Shown here piece after piece: positions 30,604-39,092 of a DNA stretch of 64,000 nucleotides. The stretch lies in assembly GCA_948527295.1 (NCBI GenBank), contig CAOSWK010000001.1, positions 295,170 through 359,169 on the forward strand, written 5' to 3'. The DNA is from an uncultured Eubacteriales bacterium (GTDB lineage Bacteria; Bacillota; Clostridia; Oscillospirales; Acutalibacteraceae). The notes below the pieces were generated by a model that saw nothing but the letters and a program-made list of their open reading frames with translations, did no database searches and had not been told where the DNA came from. Position 1 is the first letter of the stretch, and each line of letters starts with the position of its first letter. A program made the translations under genes and the position numbers.

Positions 30604-31079
30604 ACGCGATAAAAGCCTGGATAACGACGATCTGCCTGACTTCGGTGGTGTGCACGATGATAGAAATATTGTTTCCAAAGGGGAACATGGAGAAAATTTT
30701 TCGAATAGTTTTGGGGATCTTCATGCTAAGCGCCCTAGTAGTCCCGCTAAAGAGTGGTTTATCAAAAATTAATTTTAACGCCAAAATGCCCGAAACATCG
30801 GTAAAAGAAAAGAGTAAACTAAAAGAAACAATAAACGATCAGACCAAGAGCATGGTGCAAAAAAATTTAAAAGCAACAATCAAAGAAATTTTGAAATCAA
30901 AGAGTGTTAAACCAGAAAAAATTAACATAATTATGGATACAAGCAAGGATAATTGCATATCAATTAAAAACGTAGAAGTTTTTTTGGCAAGAGGTGATAA
31001 ACTCAAAAAGGACGCGATAAAAAATGAGCTAGAAAAAAGGCTAGAGTTAAAAGCGGATGTTGTCGTTGGGAGTGACTAG
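30600..31079 (+). CDS. spoIIIAF: Stage III sporulation protein AF
   Basis: 159 residues with two N-terminal membrane helices (ITTICLTSVVCTMIEILFP and IFRIVLGIFMLSALVVPL) and a soluble ring-building-like C-terminal domain. PKGNMEKIFRIVLGIFM is typical. TTG start overlaps the spoIIIAE stop (TTGA) and follows AGGTGGTGG; the frame is open further upstream inside spoIIIAE but without support. Confidence 0.9.
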   Translation: MNAIKAWITTICLTSVVCTMIEILFPKGNMEKIFRIVLGIFMLSALVVPLKSGLSKINFNAKMPETSVKEKSKLKETINDQTKSMVQKNLKATIKEILKSKSVKPEKINIIMDTSKDNCISIKNVEVFLARGDKLKKDAIKNELEKRLELKADVVVGSD

Positions 31080-31086
31080 GATTTTA

Positions 31087-31656
31087 ATGATTGCGGAAGA
31101 TAAAAGTAAAAAAGTAAAAGAATTTTTGCTTAAAGATAAATTCAGAAAAATAATAGTAATAGCGGGAGTTTTGGGGATTGCGTTAATATTTTTTTCGGGA
31201 TATTTAAAAAGTAGCAGCAAAAAAAGAGAAAAAGAAGAATCAGCACAGCAAAATAGCACTCAGCAGTATGTGAGCAAACTAGAAAGCAGTTTAAAAGAAA
31301 TGATCTCGAGCATAAAGGGAGCCGGCAATACAAAGGTCTTGGTAACGCTAGAGAGCACCGAAGAGACCGTCTATGCAACAGAGGAAAAAAAGAACAAAGA
31401 GGCAACAGAAGACAAAACAACCGACGGTCAAACGAGCAAAAAAAGGGAGAGTGACGATTGTGAGAAAAAATACATAACAATAAAAGATGCCGACGGAACA
31501 GAACGAGCGCTATCGGTAACACAAATACAGCCAACGATAAAAGGCGTAGTGGTGGTGTGTGAAGGCGGAAATCAGCCAGAAGTGCAGCAAAAAATAACAG
31601 ATGCAGTAAAAACCGCATTAAATATTACATCAAAAAAAGTTTATGTAACAAAGTAA
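31087..31656 (+). CDS. spoIIIAG: Stage III sporulation protein AG
   Basis: 189-residue single-pass protein: basic N-terminus, helix IIVIAGVLGIALIFFSGYL, then an extracytoplasmic ring-building domain (VSKLESSLKEMISSIKGAG, TQIQPTIKGVVVVCEGG, ALNITSKKVYVTK). SpoIIIAG forms a large ring in the intermembrane space. A GTG five codons upstream is an alternative start. Confidence 0.9.
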   Translation: MIAEDKSKKVKEFLLKDKFRKIIVIAGVLGIALIFFSGYLKSSSKKREKEESAQQNSTQQYVSKLESSLKEMISSIKGAGNTKVLVTLESTEETVYATEEKKNKEATEDKTTDGQTSKKRESDDCEKKYITIKDADGTERALSVTQIQPTIKGVVVVCEGGNQPEVQQKITDAVKTALNITSKKVYVTK

Positions 31657-31682
31657 ACAATCAAAATTTTAGGAGGAAAAAT

Positions 31683-32270
31683 ATGATGGGTTTTGGAAAA
31701 AAACAAATAATCCTAGCGGCATTAGTGATAGCTTTGGGCACGGCGGTATATCTTAACTGGCAGCTCTCTTCGGACCAAGGCTTGAGCGATGATAATTCGA
31801 TAATCTCGACAAAGGAGTTGGGCGAAGCGCAGTTTGTAAACAACACCCCAACGCCGGAGAATAGCGAAGAAAACAAAGACGGCAACGACAAGGAGAATAA
31901 AGATAAACCCAAAAGTTCTTCGGAGTATTTTTCTAGAGCGAAAAGCGCGCGGCAGAAGGCAAGAGAAGAGGCGACTGAGGTGATAAAAGAAACGTTAGAG
32001 AACGCAAAATCTTCGGAGCAAGCAAAGGCCGAGTCGGTGAAGCAGGCGGCAGAAATAGCCAAGAACATAGAAAAAGAGTCGAACATAGAGAATTTGATAA
32101 AAGCAAAAGGCGTTGCAGACTGCCTGGCGTTCATTCAAAACGACGAATGCAGCGTTGTGGTGGGCGGCACAGAAGCTCTAAACGAGAACCTGGCCGTGGT
32201 GATAAAGGATATCGTGGCCGGCCAAGGCGGCATCGCCCCGGACAAAATAAAGATCGTGGAAGCAAAATAG
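31683..32270 (+). CDS. spoIIIAH: Stage III sporulation protein AH
   Basis: 195-residue single-pass protein. Helix IILAALVIALGTAVYLNWQL is the signature N-terminus, followed by an acidic linker and a C-terminal domain of the YscJ/FliF type that binds forespore SpoIIQ. SSEYFSRAKSARQKAREEA is typical. Strong ribosome site AGGAGG. Last gene of the operon. Confidence 0.93.
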   Translation: MMGFGKKQIILAALVIALGTAVYLNWQLSSDQGLSDDNSIISTKELGEAQFVNNTPTPENSEENKDGNDKENKDKPKSSSEYFSRAKSARQKAREEATEVIKETLENAKSSEQAKAESVKQAAEIAKNIEKESNIENLIKAKGVADCLAFIQNDECSVVVGGTEALNENLAVVIKDIVAGQGGIAPDKIKIVEAK

Positions 32271-32272
32271 GC

Positions 32273-32300
32273 TTGAAAAATTCTCGCACTGTGGTATAAT
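32273..32300 (+). promoter_or_regulatory. Sigma-A promoter upstream of nusB
   Basis: TTGAAA, 16 bases, TATAAT with TGTGG directly upstream (extended -10). It overlaps the end of spoIIIAH and lies before a terminator-like hairpin, leaving a leader of about 110 bases. Confidence 0.7.
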
Positions 32301-32359
32301 GTAGATGACGTTAAAAACAGTAATTGAACTTTGAATGATATTATACTTGGCGAAACACG

Positions 32360-32390
32360 GCCCTTTACTTGTTTTTAGTAAGGGGCTTTT
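32360..32390 (+). terminator. Terminator hairpin in the nusB leader
   Basis: GCCCTTTACT and AGTAAGGGGC pair over 10 bases (one G-T pair), 7-base loop, followed by TTTT and, after GGC, TTTTT. It can end the spoIIIA transcript. Because a promoter lies just upstream, it would also act as an attenuator for nusB. Confidence 0.75.
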
Positions 32391-32416
32391 GGCTTTTTGG
32401 AGGGCTTTGAAGGTTA

Positions 32417-32833
32417 ATGAACAGACATGAACAGCGAGAGTTGGTCTTTTTGCTACTCTTTGAAAATAATTTTACCGGGTATTCTTTGGACGAGCTTAGA
32501 GAGACGAAGATTCTGGCGGAGGAGCGCTTGCCGGGTGACTTTAACGACTTTGTTGTGAGCTACTTTGAGGGGATTTTGGAGAACCTTGCCGAAATAGACG
32601 GGCTTATTGAGAAATTCTCGCTAAAGTGGGGCAAAAATAGGCTCTCGAAGGTCGCGCTGGCAATATTGAGGCTTTCGGTGTACGAGATGCTGCATCGGGA
32701 GGACATTCCGACAAATGTTGCGATAAACGAAGCGGTGGAACTCTCGAAAAAATATGGAGCCGAGAAGGAGCCAGCCTTTATAAATGGGATTCTGGGAGGC
32801 ATAAACAGAGAGTTGGAGCAGAAAAATGGCTAG
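32417..32833 (+). CDS. nusB: Transcription antitermination factor NusB
   Basis: RNA-binding antitermination protein that acts with NusE on rRNA and other operons. 138 residues with RHEQRELVFLLLFE at the N-terminus, VALAILRLSVYEML and IPTNVAINEAVELSKKYG, then FINGILGGI: the full all-helical NusB pattern. First gene of a run nusB, TsaD-like gene, xseA, xseB. Its stop overlaps the next start by 8 bases. A terminator hairpin lies in its leader. Confidence 0.94.
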   Translation: MNRHEQRELVFLLLFENNFTGYSLDELRETKILAEERLPGDFNDFVVSYFEGILENLAEIDGLIEKFSLKWGKNRLSKVALAILRLSVYEMLHREDIPTNVAINEAVELSKKYGAEKEPAFINGILGGINRELEQKNG

Positions 32834-33761
32834 TTTTTTGGGGTTAGACACGAGCAACTATACGACGTCTGTTGCGATTTGTGCCTCGGACGGGACGATG
32901 AAACAGGCGAAAAAGCTGCTGCCGGTAAAGAGCGGAGAAATCGGACTGCGGCAAAACGACGCGGTGTTTCATCATGTGAACAGACTGCCGGACGTATTTG
33001 GAGAGGTCGTTAAGGGCCTGACTGAAATGCCAGATGCAGTAGGAGTTTCGGCAAGACCACGAGACGAGGATGGCTCCTATATGCCGTGCTTTACGGTTGG
33101 AGCTTCCTTTGGCCGGATGATAGCGCAGCTTTTGAATGTGCCGTGTTATGAGTTCTCGCATCAAGCAGGGCACATCGCGGCGGGGCTTTACTCTGCAGGG
33201 AGGCTAGACTTACTTAAGCGAAAATTTTTGGCGTTTCATGTTTCTGGCGGCACGACGGAGGCTTTGCTGGTGGCGCCGGACGAGCTTAACGTGATTAAAA
33301 CGGAGATTGCTGCAAAGACGCTGGACTTGACCGCCGGGCAGCTTATCGACAGGGTTGGAGTGGCTTTGGGACTAAACTTTCCAGCCGGAGGCGAGCTCGA
33401 GAAGTTGGCGCTTTGCTGTGATGAAGCCATCAAGGTGAGGCCCACATTAAAGGGCGCGGACTGCTGCCTGTCGGGCGTTGAGAACCTGTGTGTAAGGATG
33501 AAGCTAGAACAGCAGAGGGATGAGAAAGTCGCGAGATTTTGCATAGAGTATGTGGGCGCCACGCTGGAGGCAATGTGCAAAGAGCTTTTGAGAAAATTTG
33601 GCGTAATGCCGGTAGTTTTTGTGGGCGGAGTAATGTCAAACGTGATTATAAAGCGGAGGTTGAGCTCGTGCTTTGATGCAATCTTTGGTGAACCGGGGTT
33701 TTCATCGGACAATGCAGCCGGAGTGGCGATACTCACGGCAATAAAGGCGGGAAAACTATGA
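32826..33761 (+). CDS. TsaD/Kae1-like (M22 family) protein
   Basis: 311-residue ASKHA-fold protein related to the tRNA threonylcarbamoyl transferase TsaD. LGLDTSNYTTSVAI is the first phosphate loop, HQAGHIAAG the metal-binding HxxxH, HVSGGTTEAL and VFVGGVMSN further nucleotide-binding loops, and FSSDNAAGVAIL the C-terminal motif. It differs from true TsaD (no ETSCDE N-terminus), so it is probably the Clostridia paralogue often found next to nusB or xseA, and its substrate is unknown. Overlaps nusB by 8 bases and xseA by 4. Confidence 0.8.
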   Translation: MASFLGLDTSNYTTSVAICASDGTMKQAKKLLPVKSGEIGLRQNDAVFHHVNRLPDVFGEVVKGLTEMPDAVGVSARPRDEDGSYMPCFTVGASFGRMIAQLLNVPCYEFSHQAGHIAAGLYSAGRLDLLKRKFLAFHVSGGTTEALLVAPDELNVIKTEIAAKTLDLTAGQLIDRVGVALGLNFPAGGELEKLALCCDEAIKVRPTLKGADCCLSGVENLCVRMKLEQQRDEKVARFCIEYVGATLEAMCKELLRKFGVMPVVFVGGVMSNVIIKRRLSSCFDAIFGEPGFSSDNAAGVAILTAIKAGKL

Positions 33762-34999
33762 TGAACATGAATGTGCTAACGGTTTCGCAGCTTAATTTTT
33801 ACGTTAAATCGCTTGTTGACGCGGACGCGAACCTGGAGAATGTCTTTTTGACGGGCGAAATCTCGAATTTTACGGATCATTATCAGTCGGGACACTTTTA
33901 TTTTTCGCTGAAGGACGACAAAAGCGTGGTGCGCGCGGTGATGTTTGCTGCATTTGCAAGGCGGGTTCGCTTTCGGCCGCAGAACGGGACTAGGGTGATT
34001 ATGCGCGGCAGGGTCGGAGTGTACGAAGCGTCGGGGGTTTATCAGGTTTACGTGGAGGACATGCAGCCGGACGGGGTTGGCGCGTTGGGTTTGGCCTTTG
34101 AACAGCTTAAAATCAAGCTTGCCAAAGAAGGCTTATTTGATGAAAAGAACAAAAAGGCGTTGCCGCGGTGTCCGCAAAGGGTAGGAGTGGTTACATCTGA
34201 GACGGGAGCGGTGTTTTGGGATATCCAAAACGTGATGAAGCGCAGATTTCCGCTGGCGGAGATAGTTTTTTACCCGGTTTTGGTGCAGGGAGACGGCGCC
34301 GCGGAGCAGATCGTGCTGGCGATAGAGCGGTTTAATGACGAGGACTTGTGCGATGTTCTAATTGTGGCGCGAGGCGGCGGGTCTATTGAGGATTTGTGGG
34401 CGTTTAACAATGAGGGCTTGGTGCAGAGCGTTGCTGGGTCGAAAATCCCGATAGTTTCTGCAGTTGGACACGAGACAGATTTCACGCTTTGCGATTTTGC
34501 AGCCGATCTAAGGGCTCCAACACCTTCTGCGGCGGCGGAGCTGGTGGTGCCGGACGCGCAAAAGCTTATTTCGGATGTGGAATATTGGGCTTCTTACATG
34601 AAATCCCTGATGCAGTGCCGGGTGGGAGACTATCGCAAGAGGCTAGATGGCTTGGCGAAGCAGGGCGCGCTCAGCAGTCCAAACAGGGCTCTTAATGACA
34701 GAAAGATTGCTCTGGATGCCTTGATGATGGCGCTGAAGCTGAATTTTAAGGAGATTATTTCTAGCAACAAAGAAGAATTTTTTTTGGCGGTTAGCAAGTT
34801 GGAGGCGCTTAGTCCGCTTAAGCTACTTAGTTCGGGGTACTGCGTGGCGGTCGATGGCGCAAATAAGGTGATTTCTCGTTTGGACCAAATTGAAAAGGGC
34901 GATAAAATCAGCGTTATTGTGTCTGACGGTAAGATGGAGTGCGATGTTACCGGGGTTTGTTTTGGAGGTGAAGGTGATGGCAAAGGGCAAATCGTTTGA
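33758..34999 (+). CDS. xseA: Exodeoxyribonuclease VII large subunit
   Basis: Catalytic subunit of exonuclease VII. 413 residues: OB-fold N-terminal domain (FLTGEISNF, GHFYFSLKDD), then the nuclease domain with VGVVTSETGAV, ARGGGSIEDLW, AVGHETDFTLCDFAADLRAPTPSAAAE. ATGA overlap with the preceding gene and a 23-base overlap with xseB. Confidence 0.95.
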   Translation: MMNMNVLTVSQLNFYVKSLVDADANLENVFLTGEISNFTDHYQSGHFYFSLKDDKSVVRAVMFAAFARRVRFRPQNGTRVIMRGRVGVYEASGVYQVYVEDMQPDGVGALGLAFEQLKIKLAKEGLFDEKNKKALPRCPQRVGVVTSETGAVFWDIQNVMKRRFPLAEIVFYPVLVQGDGAAEQIVLAIERFNDEDLCDVLIVARGGGSIEDLWAFNNEGLVQSVAGSKIPIVSAVGHETDFTLCDFAADLRAPTPSAAAELVVPDAQKLISDVEYWASYMKSLMQCRVGDYRKRLDGLAKQGALSSPNRALNDRKIALDALMMALKLNFKEIISSNKEEFFLAVSKLEALSPLKLLSSGYCVAVDGANKVISRLDQIEKGDKISVIVSDGKMECDVTGVCFGGEGDGKGQIV

Positions 35000-35204
35000 A
35001 GCAGAGCTGGAAAAACTGCAAGAAATCGTGGCAAAGCTGGAAGGCGGCGCGGCATCTTTGGAGGACTCGCTAAAATTATTCGAGGAGGGCACAAAAATAG
35101 CGAAATTTTGCTACAATGTTCTGGACACAGCCGAACAGAAAATAACGGATTTATCTAAGTCCAACGCGGAATCAGAGAAAAAGCCAAGCACGAAAAAGGC
35201 ATAG
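34977..35204 (+). CDS. xseB: Exodeoxyribonuclease VII small subunit
   Basis: 75-residue all-helical partner of XseA: SFEAELEKLQEIVAKLEGG and SLEDSLKLFEEG are the family motifs. The ATG is behind GGAGGTGAAGGTG, and a GTG one codon earlier is equally possible. The frame is open far back into xseA, but that is not coding. Confidence 0.94.
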   Translation: MAKGKSFEAELEKLQEIVAKLEGGAASLEDSLKLFEEGTKIAKFCYNVLDTAEQKITDLSKSNAESEKKPSTKKA

Positions 35205-35279
35205 CGACGAGGACTTACAGCAAATTTAAACTTCATATTGTAATAAAAAGCCTTAATAAAGCCCGAAATAACGCGGCGC

Positions 35280-35308
35280 TTGCTTGTTGGGCGCTTTTGT
35301 GATATAAT
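35280..35308 (+). promoter_or_regulatory. Sigma-A promoter for dxs
   Basis: TTGCTT, 17 bases, TATAAT, about 30 bases before the dxs start codon. Confidence 0.65.
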
Positions 35309-35339
35309 TTGAGCCAGGTTATTGTAAGGGTTTGGTGGA

Positions 35340-37244
35340 ATGCAAGAAAATTGTCTTTTGCGCTCGGTCGCGTCGCCGCGGGACCTCAAGGGGTTGTCGA
35401 TTGATGAGCTCGAGATCTTGTGCGCGCAGATTCGGGAAAAAATAATAGAGACTGTATCGAAGAACGGCGGCCATTTGGCGTCGAACTTGGGTGCGGTGGA
35501 GCTGACTGTCGCTTTGCATAAGGTTTTTGACTGCCCGCAGGATCAGATCGTGTGGGACGTCGGGCATCAGTGCTATACGCATAAGATTTTGACTGGACGG
35601 CTGGATCGGCTTGATACTATTCGGCAGGAGGGCGGCCTCTCGGGATATCCTCGCAGAGACGAGAGCGTGTATGACCCGTTTGGGTGTGGACATAGCAGCA
35701 CGTCGATTTCGGCGGCGCTCGGGCTCTTGAATGCTAAGGAGTTAAAGGATGAACCGGGCAAAGTGGTTGCGGTGATTGGCGATGGAGCGCTTTCTGGCGG
35801 GCTTGCTTATGAGGGCATAAATAATGCGGGCGCTTGCAAGCGGAATTTTATTGTTGTGCTCAACGACAACAAAATGTCGATTTCTCGGAACGTGGGCTCC
35901 ATGGCGCGCTACCTTTCGGCCATTCGGACGCGCGGGATATATCTAAAAACGAAGAGCGCGGTGGACAAAATCCTCAGTAAGGTGCCGGTTTTGGGCAATC
36001 TGACGCGGAAGGTTATCTTAAAGTCGACGTCTACGCTTAAAAATTTGGTGTATAACGGCACGGTGTTCGAGAGTCTGGGGTTTATGTACTATGGCCCCGT
36101 TGACGGCCACAATTTGCGGGAGCTTATAAAGGTTTTGCAGGTGGCAAAGCAGAAGGAGCGCCCGGTTTTGGTGCATGTGAACACGGTGAAGGGCAAGGGA
36201 TACCCGTTTGCGGAGAAAAATCCGAAATCTTTTCACTGTTTATCGGGTTTTAACATAAAGACGGGTGTGAAAGGCGTGCCCGCGGGGGACTTTTCTGCTG
36301 TGTTTGGGAAGGAGCTTTTTGAAATCGCCAAGGACGACGACCGAGTTTGTGCGATCACGGCCGCAATGAAGCTTGGTACGGGGCTTAAATATTTTGCAAA
36401 GCGCTTTAAGGACCGGTTTTTCGACGTTGGCATCGCAGAGGGGCATGCAGTCACGTTTGCTAGCGGGCTTGCGGCTGGCGGAATGATCCCGGTTTTTGCG
36501 GTTTATTCGACGTTTTTGCAGCGTGGATATGATCAGATAATCCACGACGCGGCCTTGCAGAAGCTTAAGATTGTGCTGGCCATTGATAGAGCGGGAGTTG
36601 TGGGTGTAGACGGAGAGACACACCAGGGGCTGTTTGATGTATCTTTTTTGAACGCGATCCCCAACGTGACGGTGTTTGCGCCAAGCTTTTTTGAAGAAAT
36701 CGGCCCCATGCTGCGAAAAGCGACATATGAGGCTGAGGGCGTAGCGGCAGTGCGGTATCCGAGGGGTGCGCAGATGTATAAGCCGGAGGATTTTGCTTGT
36801 AGCTGCGAGCCGTTTGACGTTTATGGCGATTTAATGGGCTGCGAAACCGTTATCGTTACCTACGGGAGGATGTTCTCGCAAGCTTGTTTGGCGAAGGAAA
36901 ATTTGCGTCTGAAGCGGATAAAAACCTGCATCATAAAGCTGAACCGCATTAAACCTATCGATAGGGCGGCGGTTTTGGCGGCTTCTGAGTTTAAAAATGT
37001 GTTTTTCTTTGAAGAAGGAATGCTGTCTGGCGGCGTGGGGGAGCGCTTTAGCTATGAGTTGACTCAAGTGGGATTTGGCATGAACTTCTATTTGGCGGCG
37101 GTAGACGGGGAATTTGTTGCGCAAGCGACGGTTGAGGCGGCCCTACACAAGTTGAATCTGGACGCGGACGGCATGGAGAAAATAATTGCACAGAGGGTTG
37201 ATGCTTTTGGCGGACAAAAAAAGGCTGGATGTAGCGCTGTTTGA
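35340..37244 (+). CDS. dxs: 1-deoxy-D-xylulose-5-phosphate synthase
   Basis: Thiamine diphosphate enzyme, first step of the MEP isoprenoid pathway. 634 residues with GGHLASNLGAVELTVALH, DVGHQCYTHKILTGR, GHSSTSISAALG, and the TPP motif GDGALSGGLAYEGINNAG near 140-157. The transketolase middle domain has DVGIAEGHAVTFASGLA and YSTFLQRGYDQ. Full length for the family. It overlaps tlyA by 44 bases. Confidence 0.95.
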   Translation: MQENCLLRSVASPRDLKGLSIDELEILCAQIREKIIETVSKNGGHLASNLGAVELTVALHKVFDCPQDQIVWDVGHQCYTHKILTGRLDRLDTIRQEGGLSGYPRRDESVYDPFGCGHSSTSISAALGLLNAKELKDEPGKVVAVIGDGALSGGLAYEGINNAGACKRNFIVVLNDNKMSISRNVGSMARYLSAIRTRGIYLKTKSAVDKILSKVPVLGNLTRKVILKSTSTLKNLVYNGTVFESLGFMYYGPVDGHNLRELIKVLQVAKQKERPVLVHVNTVKGKGYPFAEKNPKSFHCLSGFNIKTGVKGVPAGDFSAVFGKELFEIAKDDDRVCAITAAMKLGTGLKYFAKRFKDRFFDVGIAEGHAVTFASGLAAGGMIPVFAVYSTFLQRGYDQIIHDAALQKLKIVLAIDRAGVVGVDGETHQGLFDVSFLNAIPNVTVFAPSFFEEIGPMLRKATYEAEGVAAVRYPRGAQMYKPEDFACSCEPFDVYGDLMGCETVIVTYGRMFSQACLAKENLRLKRIKTCIIKLNRIKPIDRAAVLAASEFKNVFFFEEGMLSGGVGERFSYELTQVGFGMNFYLAAVDGEFVAQATVEAALHKLNLDADGMEKIIAQRVDAFGGQKKAGCSAV

Positions 37245-38019
37245 GCGAGGCCTTGTGCCGAGCCGGGAAAAGGCTCGCACGGAGATTATGCTTGGCAGCG
37301 TGTATGTGGACAACCAAAAGGCTGACAAGCCCGGCACAATGGTAAAAGAGGGCGCTAAGATCGAGGTTAGAAGTCAACAAATGGCGTACGTTAGCCGCGG
37401 AGGGCTAAAGCTGGAAAAGGCGATAAAGGTGTTCGATATCGATTTGACGGGCAAGATCGCCATGGACATAGGAGCTTCCACGGGCGGATTCACCGACTGC
37501 ATGCTGCAAAACGGAGCCAAAAAGGTTTACGCTGTCGATGTGGGCTATGGTCAGCTGGATTGGAAGCTTAGAAATGACGCGCGGGTGGTCAATTTGGAGC
37601 GGACCAATATACGCTATATCGATGAGGATACGGTTCCGGACAAATTGGACTTTTTTAGCGTGGATGTGTCCTTTATTTCTTTGAAGCTCGTGTTGTCGGT
37701 TGCCATGAGGTTTATGAACGAAGATGCTACGGCGGTTTGCCTGGTAAAGCCACAGTTTGAAGCGGGCCGAAGCAATGTAGGAAAGAACGGTGTGGTGAGA
37801 GACAGCGCGGTGCATGAGGCGGTTGTGAACGATATTTGCAGTTTTGCGATGAGCATTGGGTTTGACGTTCTGGATCTGAGTTTTTCGCCCATAAAGGGCC
37901 CGAAGGGGAATATCGAGTACCTTGTTTACTTGCAAAAGACTGCGGATTTTGCGCAAAATTTGGCTTCAATTAGTGTTGAAAATTTGGTGAAAAATTCTCA
38001 CGAAGAGCTTGATAGTTAA
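37201..38019 (+). CDS. tlyA: TlyA family rRNA methyltransferase / hemolysin-like protein
   Basis: S4 RNA-binding domain (KKRLDVALFERGLVPSREKAR, VYVDNQKADKPG) fused to an FtsJ-like SAM methyltransferase (MDIGASTGGFTDCML, DVGYGQLDW, VKPQFEAGR). About 272 residues, as in the family that 2'-O-methylates rRNA. The ATG was taken; a TTG two codons later has better ribosome-site spacing. Position after dxs and before nadK is the usual Firmicutes order. Confidence 0.92.
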   Translation: MLLADKKRLDVALFERGLVPSREKARTEIMLGSVYVDNQKADKPGTMVKEGAKIEVRSQQMAYVSRGGLKLEKAIKVFDIDLTGKIAMDIGASTGGFTDCMLQNGAKKVYAVDVGYGQLDWKLRNDARVVNLERTNIRYIDEDTVPDKLDFFSVDVSFISLKLVLSVAMRFMNEDATAVCLVKPQFEAGRSNVGKNGVVRDSAVHEAVVNDICSFAMSIGFDVLDLSFSPIKGPKGNIEYLVYLQKTADFAQNLASISVENLVKNSHEELDS

Positions 38020-38041
38020 TCACAAAGTTTGGGGTGACATC

Positions 38042-38899
38042 ATGAAAGTAGCGCTTTTTTTGAACATCACAAAGCCCGGAGTTTTTGAATTTGCGCGGCA
38101 GGTAATAGATAAACTCAGCATTTGCGGGGCAGAAGTTTGGCTACCTAAGAGCTATGAACCAGATTTAGCGGGAGCTAGAGCGATGTTTGGTGCTGAAATT
38201 GACGATATAGTAGCATCTTGCGACGTGGTTTTGGCGATAGGCGGCGACGGAACAGTGATTCGATTTGCAAAGCACGCGGCAAAATTTGAAAAGCCGATTT
38301 TAGGTATAAACTTTGGCAGAGTTGGCTTTGTGGCGGGGCTTGAAAGAGACGAATTGGATAAGTTGGAGCTGTTGGTCGTGGGTAAATACGGCATTCAAAA
38401 AAGGAGTTTGCTGGAGGTTAAGGTCCACACAAATGGCGACGTGGAGACCTTTTGGGCGTTTAACGATGCTGTTGTTTATAAGGGTGAGAGCGCCAAAGTT
38501 GTAGATTTTTCGGTGTGTTTTAAGGAAAATGAGGTGTGCAGCTATTGCGCGGATGGCGTGATTTTGGCGACTTCTACGGGGTCGACGGCTTATTCTTTGT
38601 CTGCAGGCGGCCCGATAGTTGATCCGGAGCTTGATTGTATTCTACTGACTCCGGTTTGTGCGCACGCCATGTTTAGCCGATCTATCGTCTTTTCTGGCGA
38701 TGATTTTGTTACTATAAAGGCGAGCACAAGGGAAGGCAGCGCTGTTTTTTTGAGCATTGATGGCAATAATGTGATGAATTTAGACGAGTCTGATGTGGTG
38801 AAAGTCCGTAGCATGCCTAAAAAAGTTAGTATGGTGACTTTTGGAAATAAAAGTTTTTACAAAAGATTGCAAGAAAAATTATTGGACAAATTTAATTAA
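38042..38899 (+). CDS. nadK: NAD kinase
   Basis: Phosphorylates NAD to NADP. 285 residues with AIGGDGTVIRFAKH (GGDGT), GINFGRVGFVAGL, FNDAVVYKG, ADGVILATSTGSTAYSLSAGGP and SIDGN. The ATG follows TTGGGGTGA. An arginine repressor and recN often follow in this order; they are not present here. Confidence 0.95.
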   Translation: MKVALFLNITKPGVFEFARQVIDKLSICGAEVWLPKSYEPDLAGARAMFGAEIDDIVASCDVVLAIGGDGTVIRFAKHAAKFEKPILGINFGRVGFVAGLERDELDKLELLVVGKYGIQKRSLLEVKVHTNGDVETFWAFNDAVVYKGESAKVVDFSVCFKENEVCSYCADGVILATSTGSTAYSLSAGGPIVDPELDCILLTPVCAHAMFSRSIVFSGDDFVTIKASTREGSAVFLSIDGNNVMNLDESDVVKVRSMPKKVSMVTFGNKSFYKRLQEKLLDKFN

Positions 38900-39092
38900 A
38901 TTTAAATTTATTTTAATAATTTGTTTACAATATTTATAATGAGATGTTTTAAATGTGCTATTTAAAGTGAGCTAAAAATAAAAATTTGTGCTTAACAGAG
39001 AAAATTATTTATTTTTCTAAAAAGTAAATATAAATTTGAAAAAGTATGCTAAAATATAGCTGTAACAAATTGTTATTTTGGGAGAGATTTTA

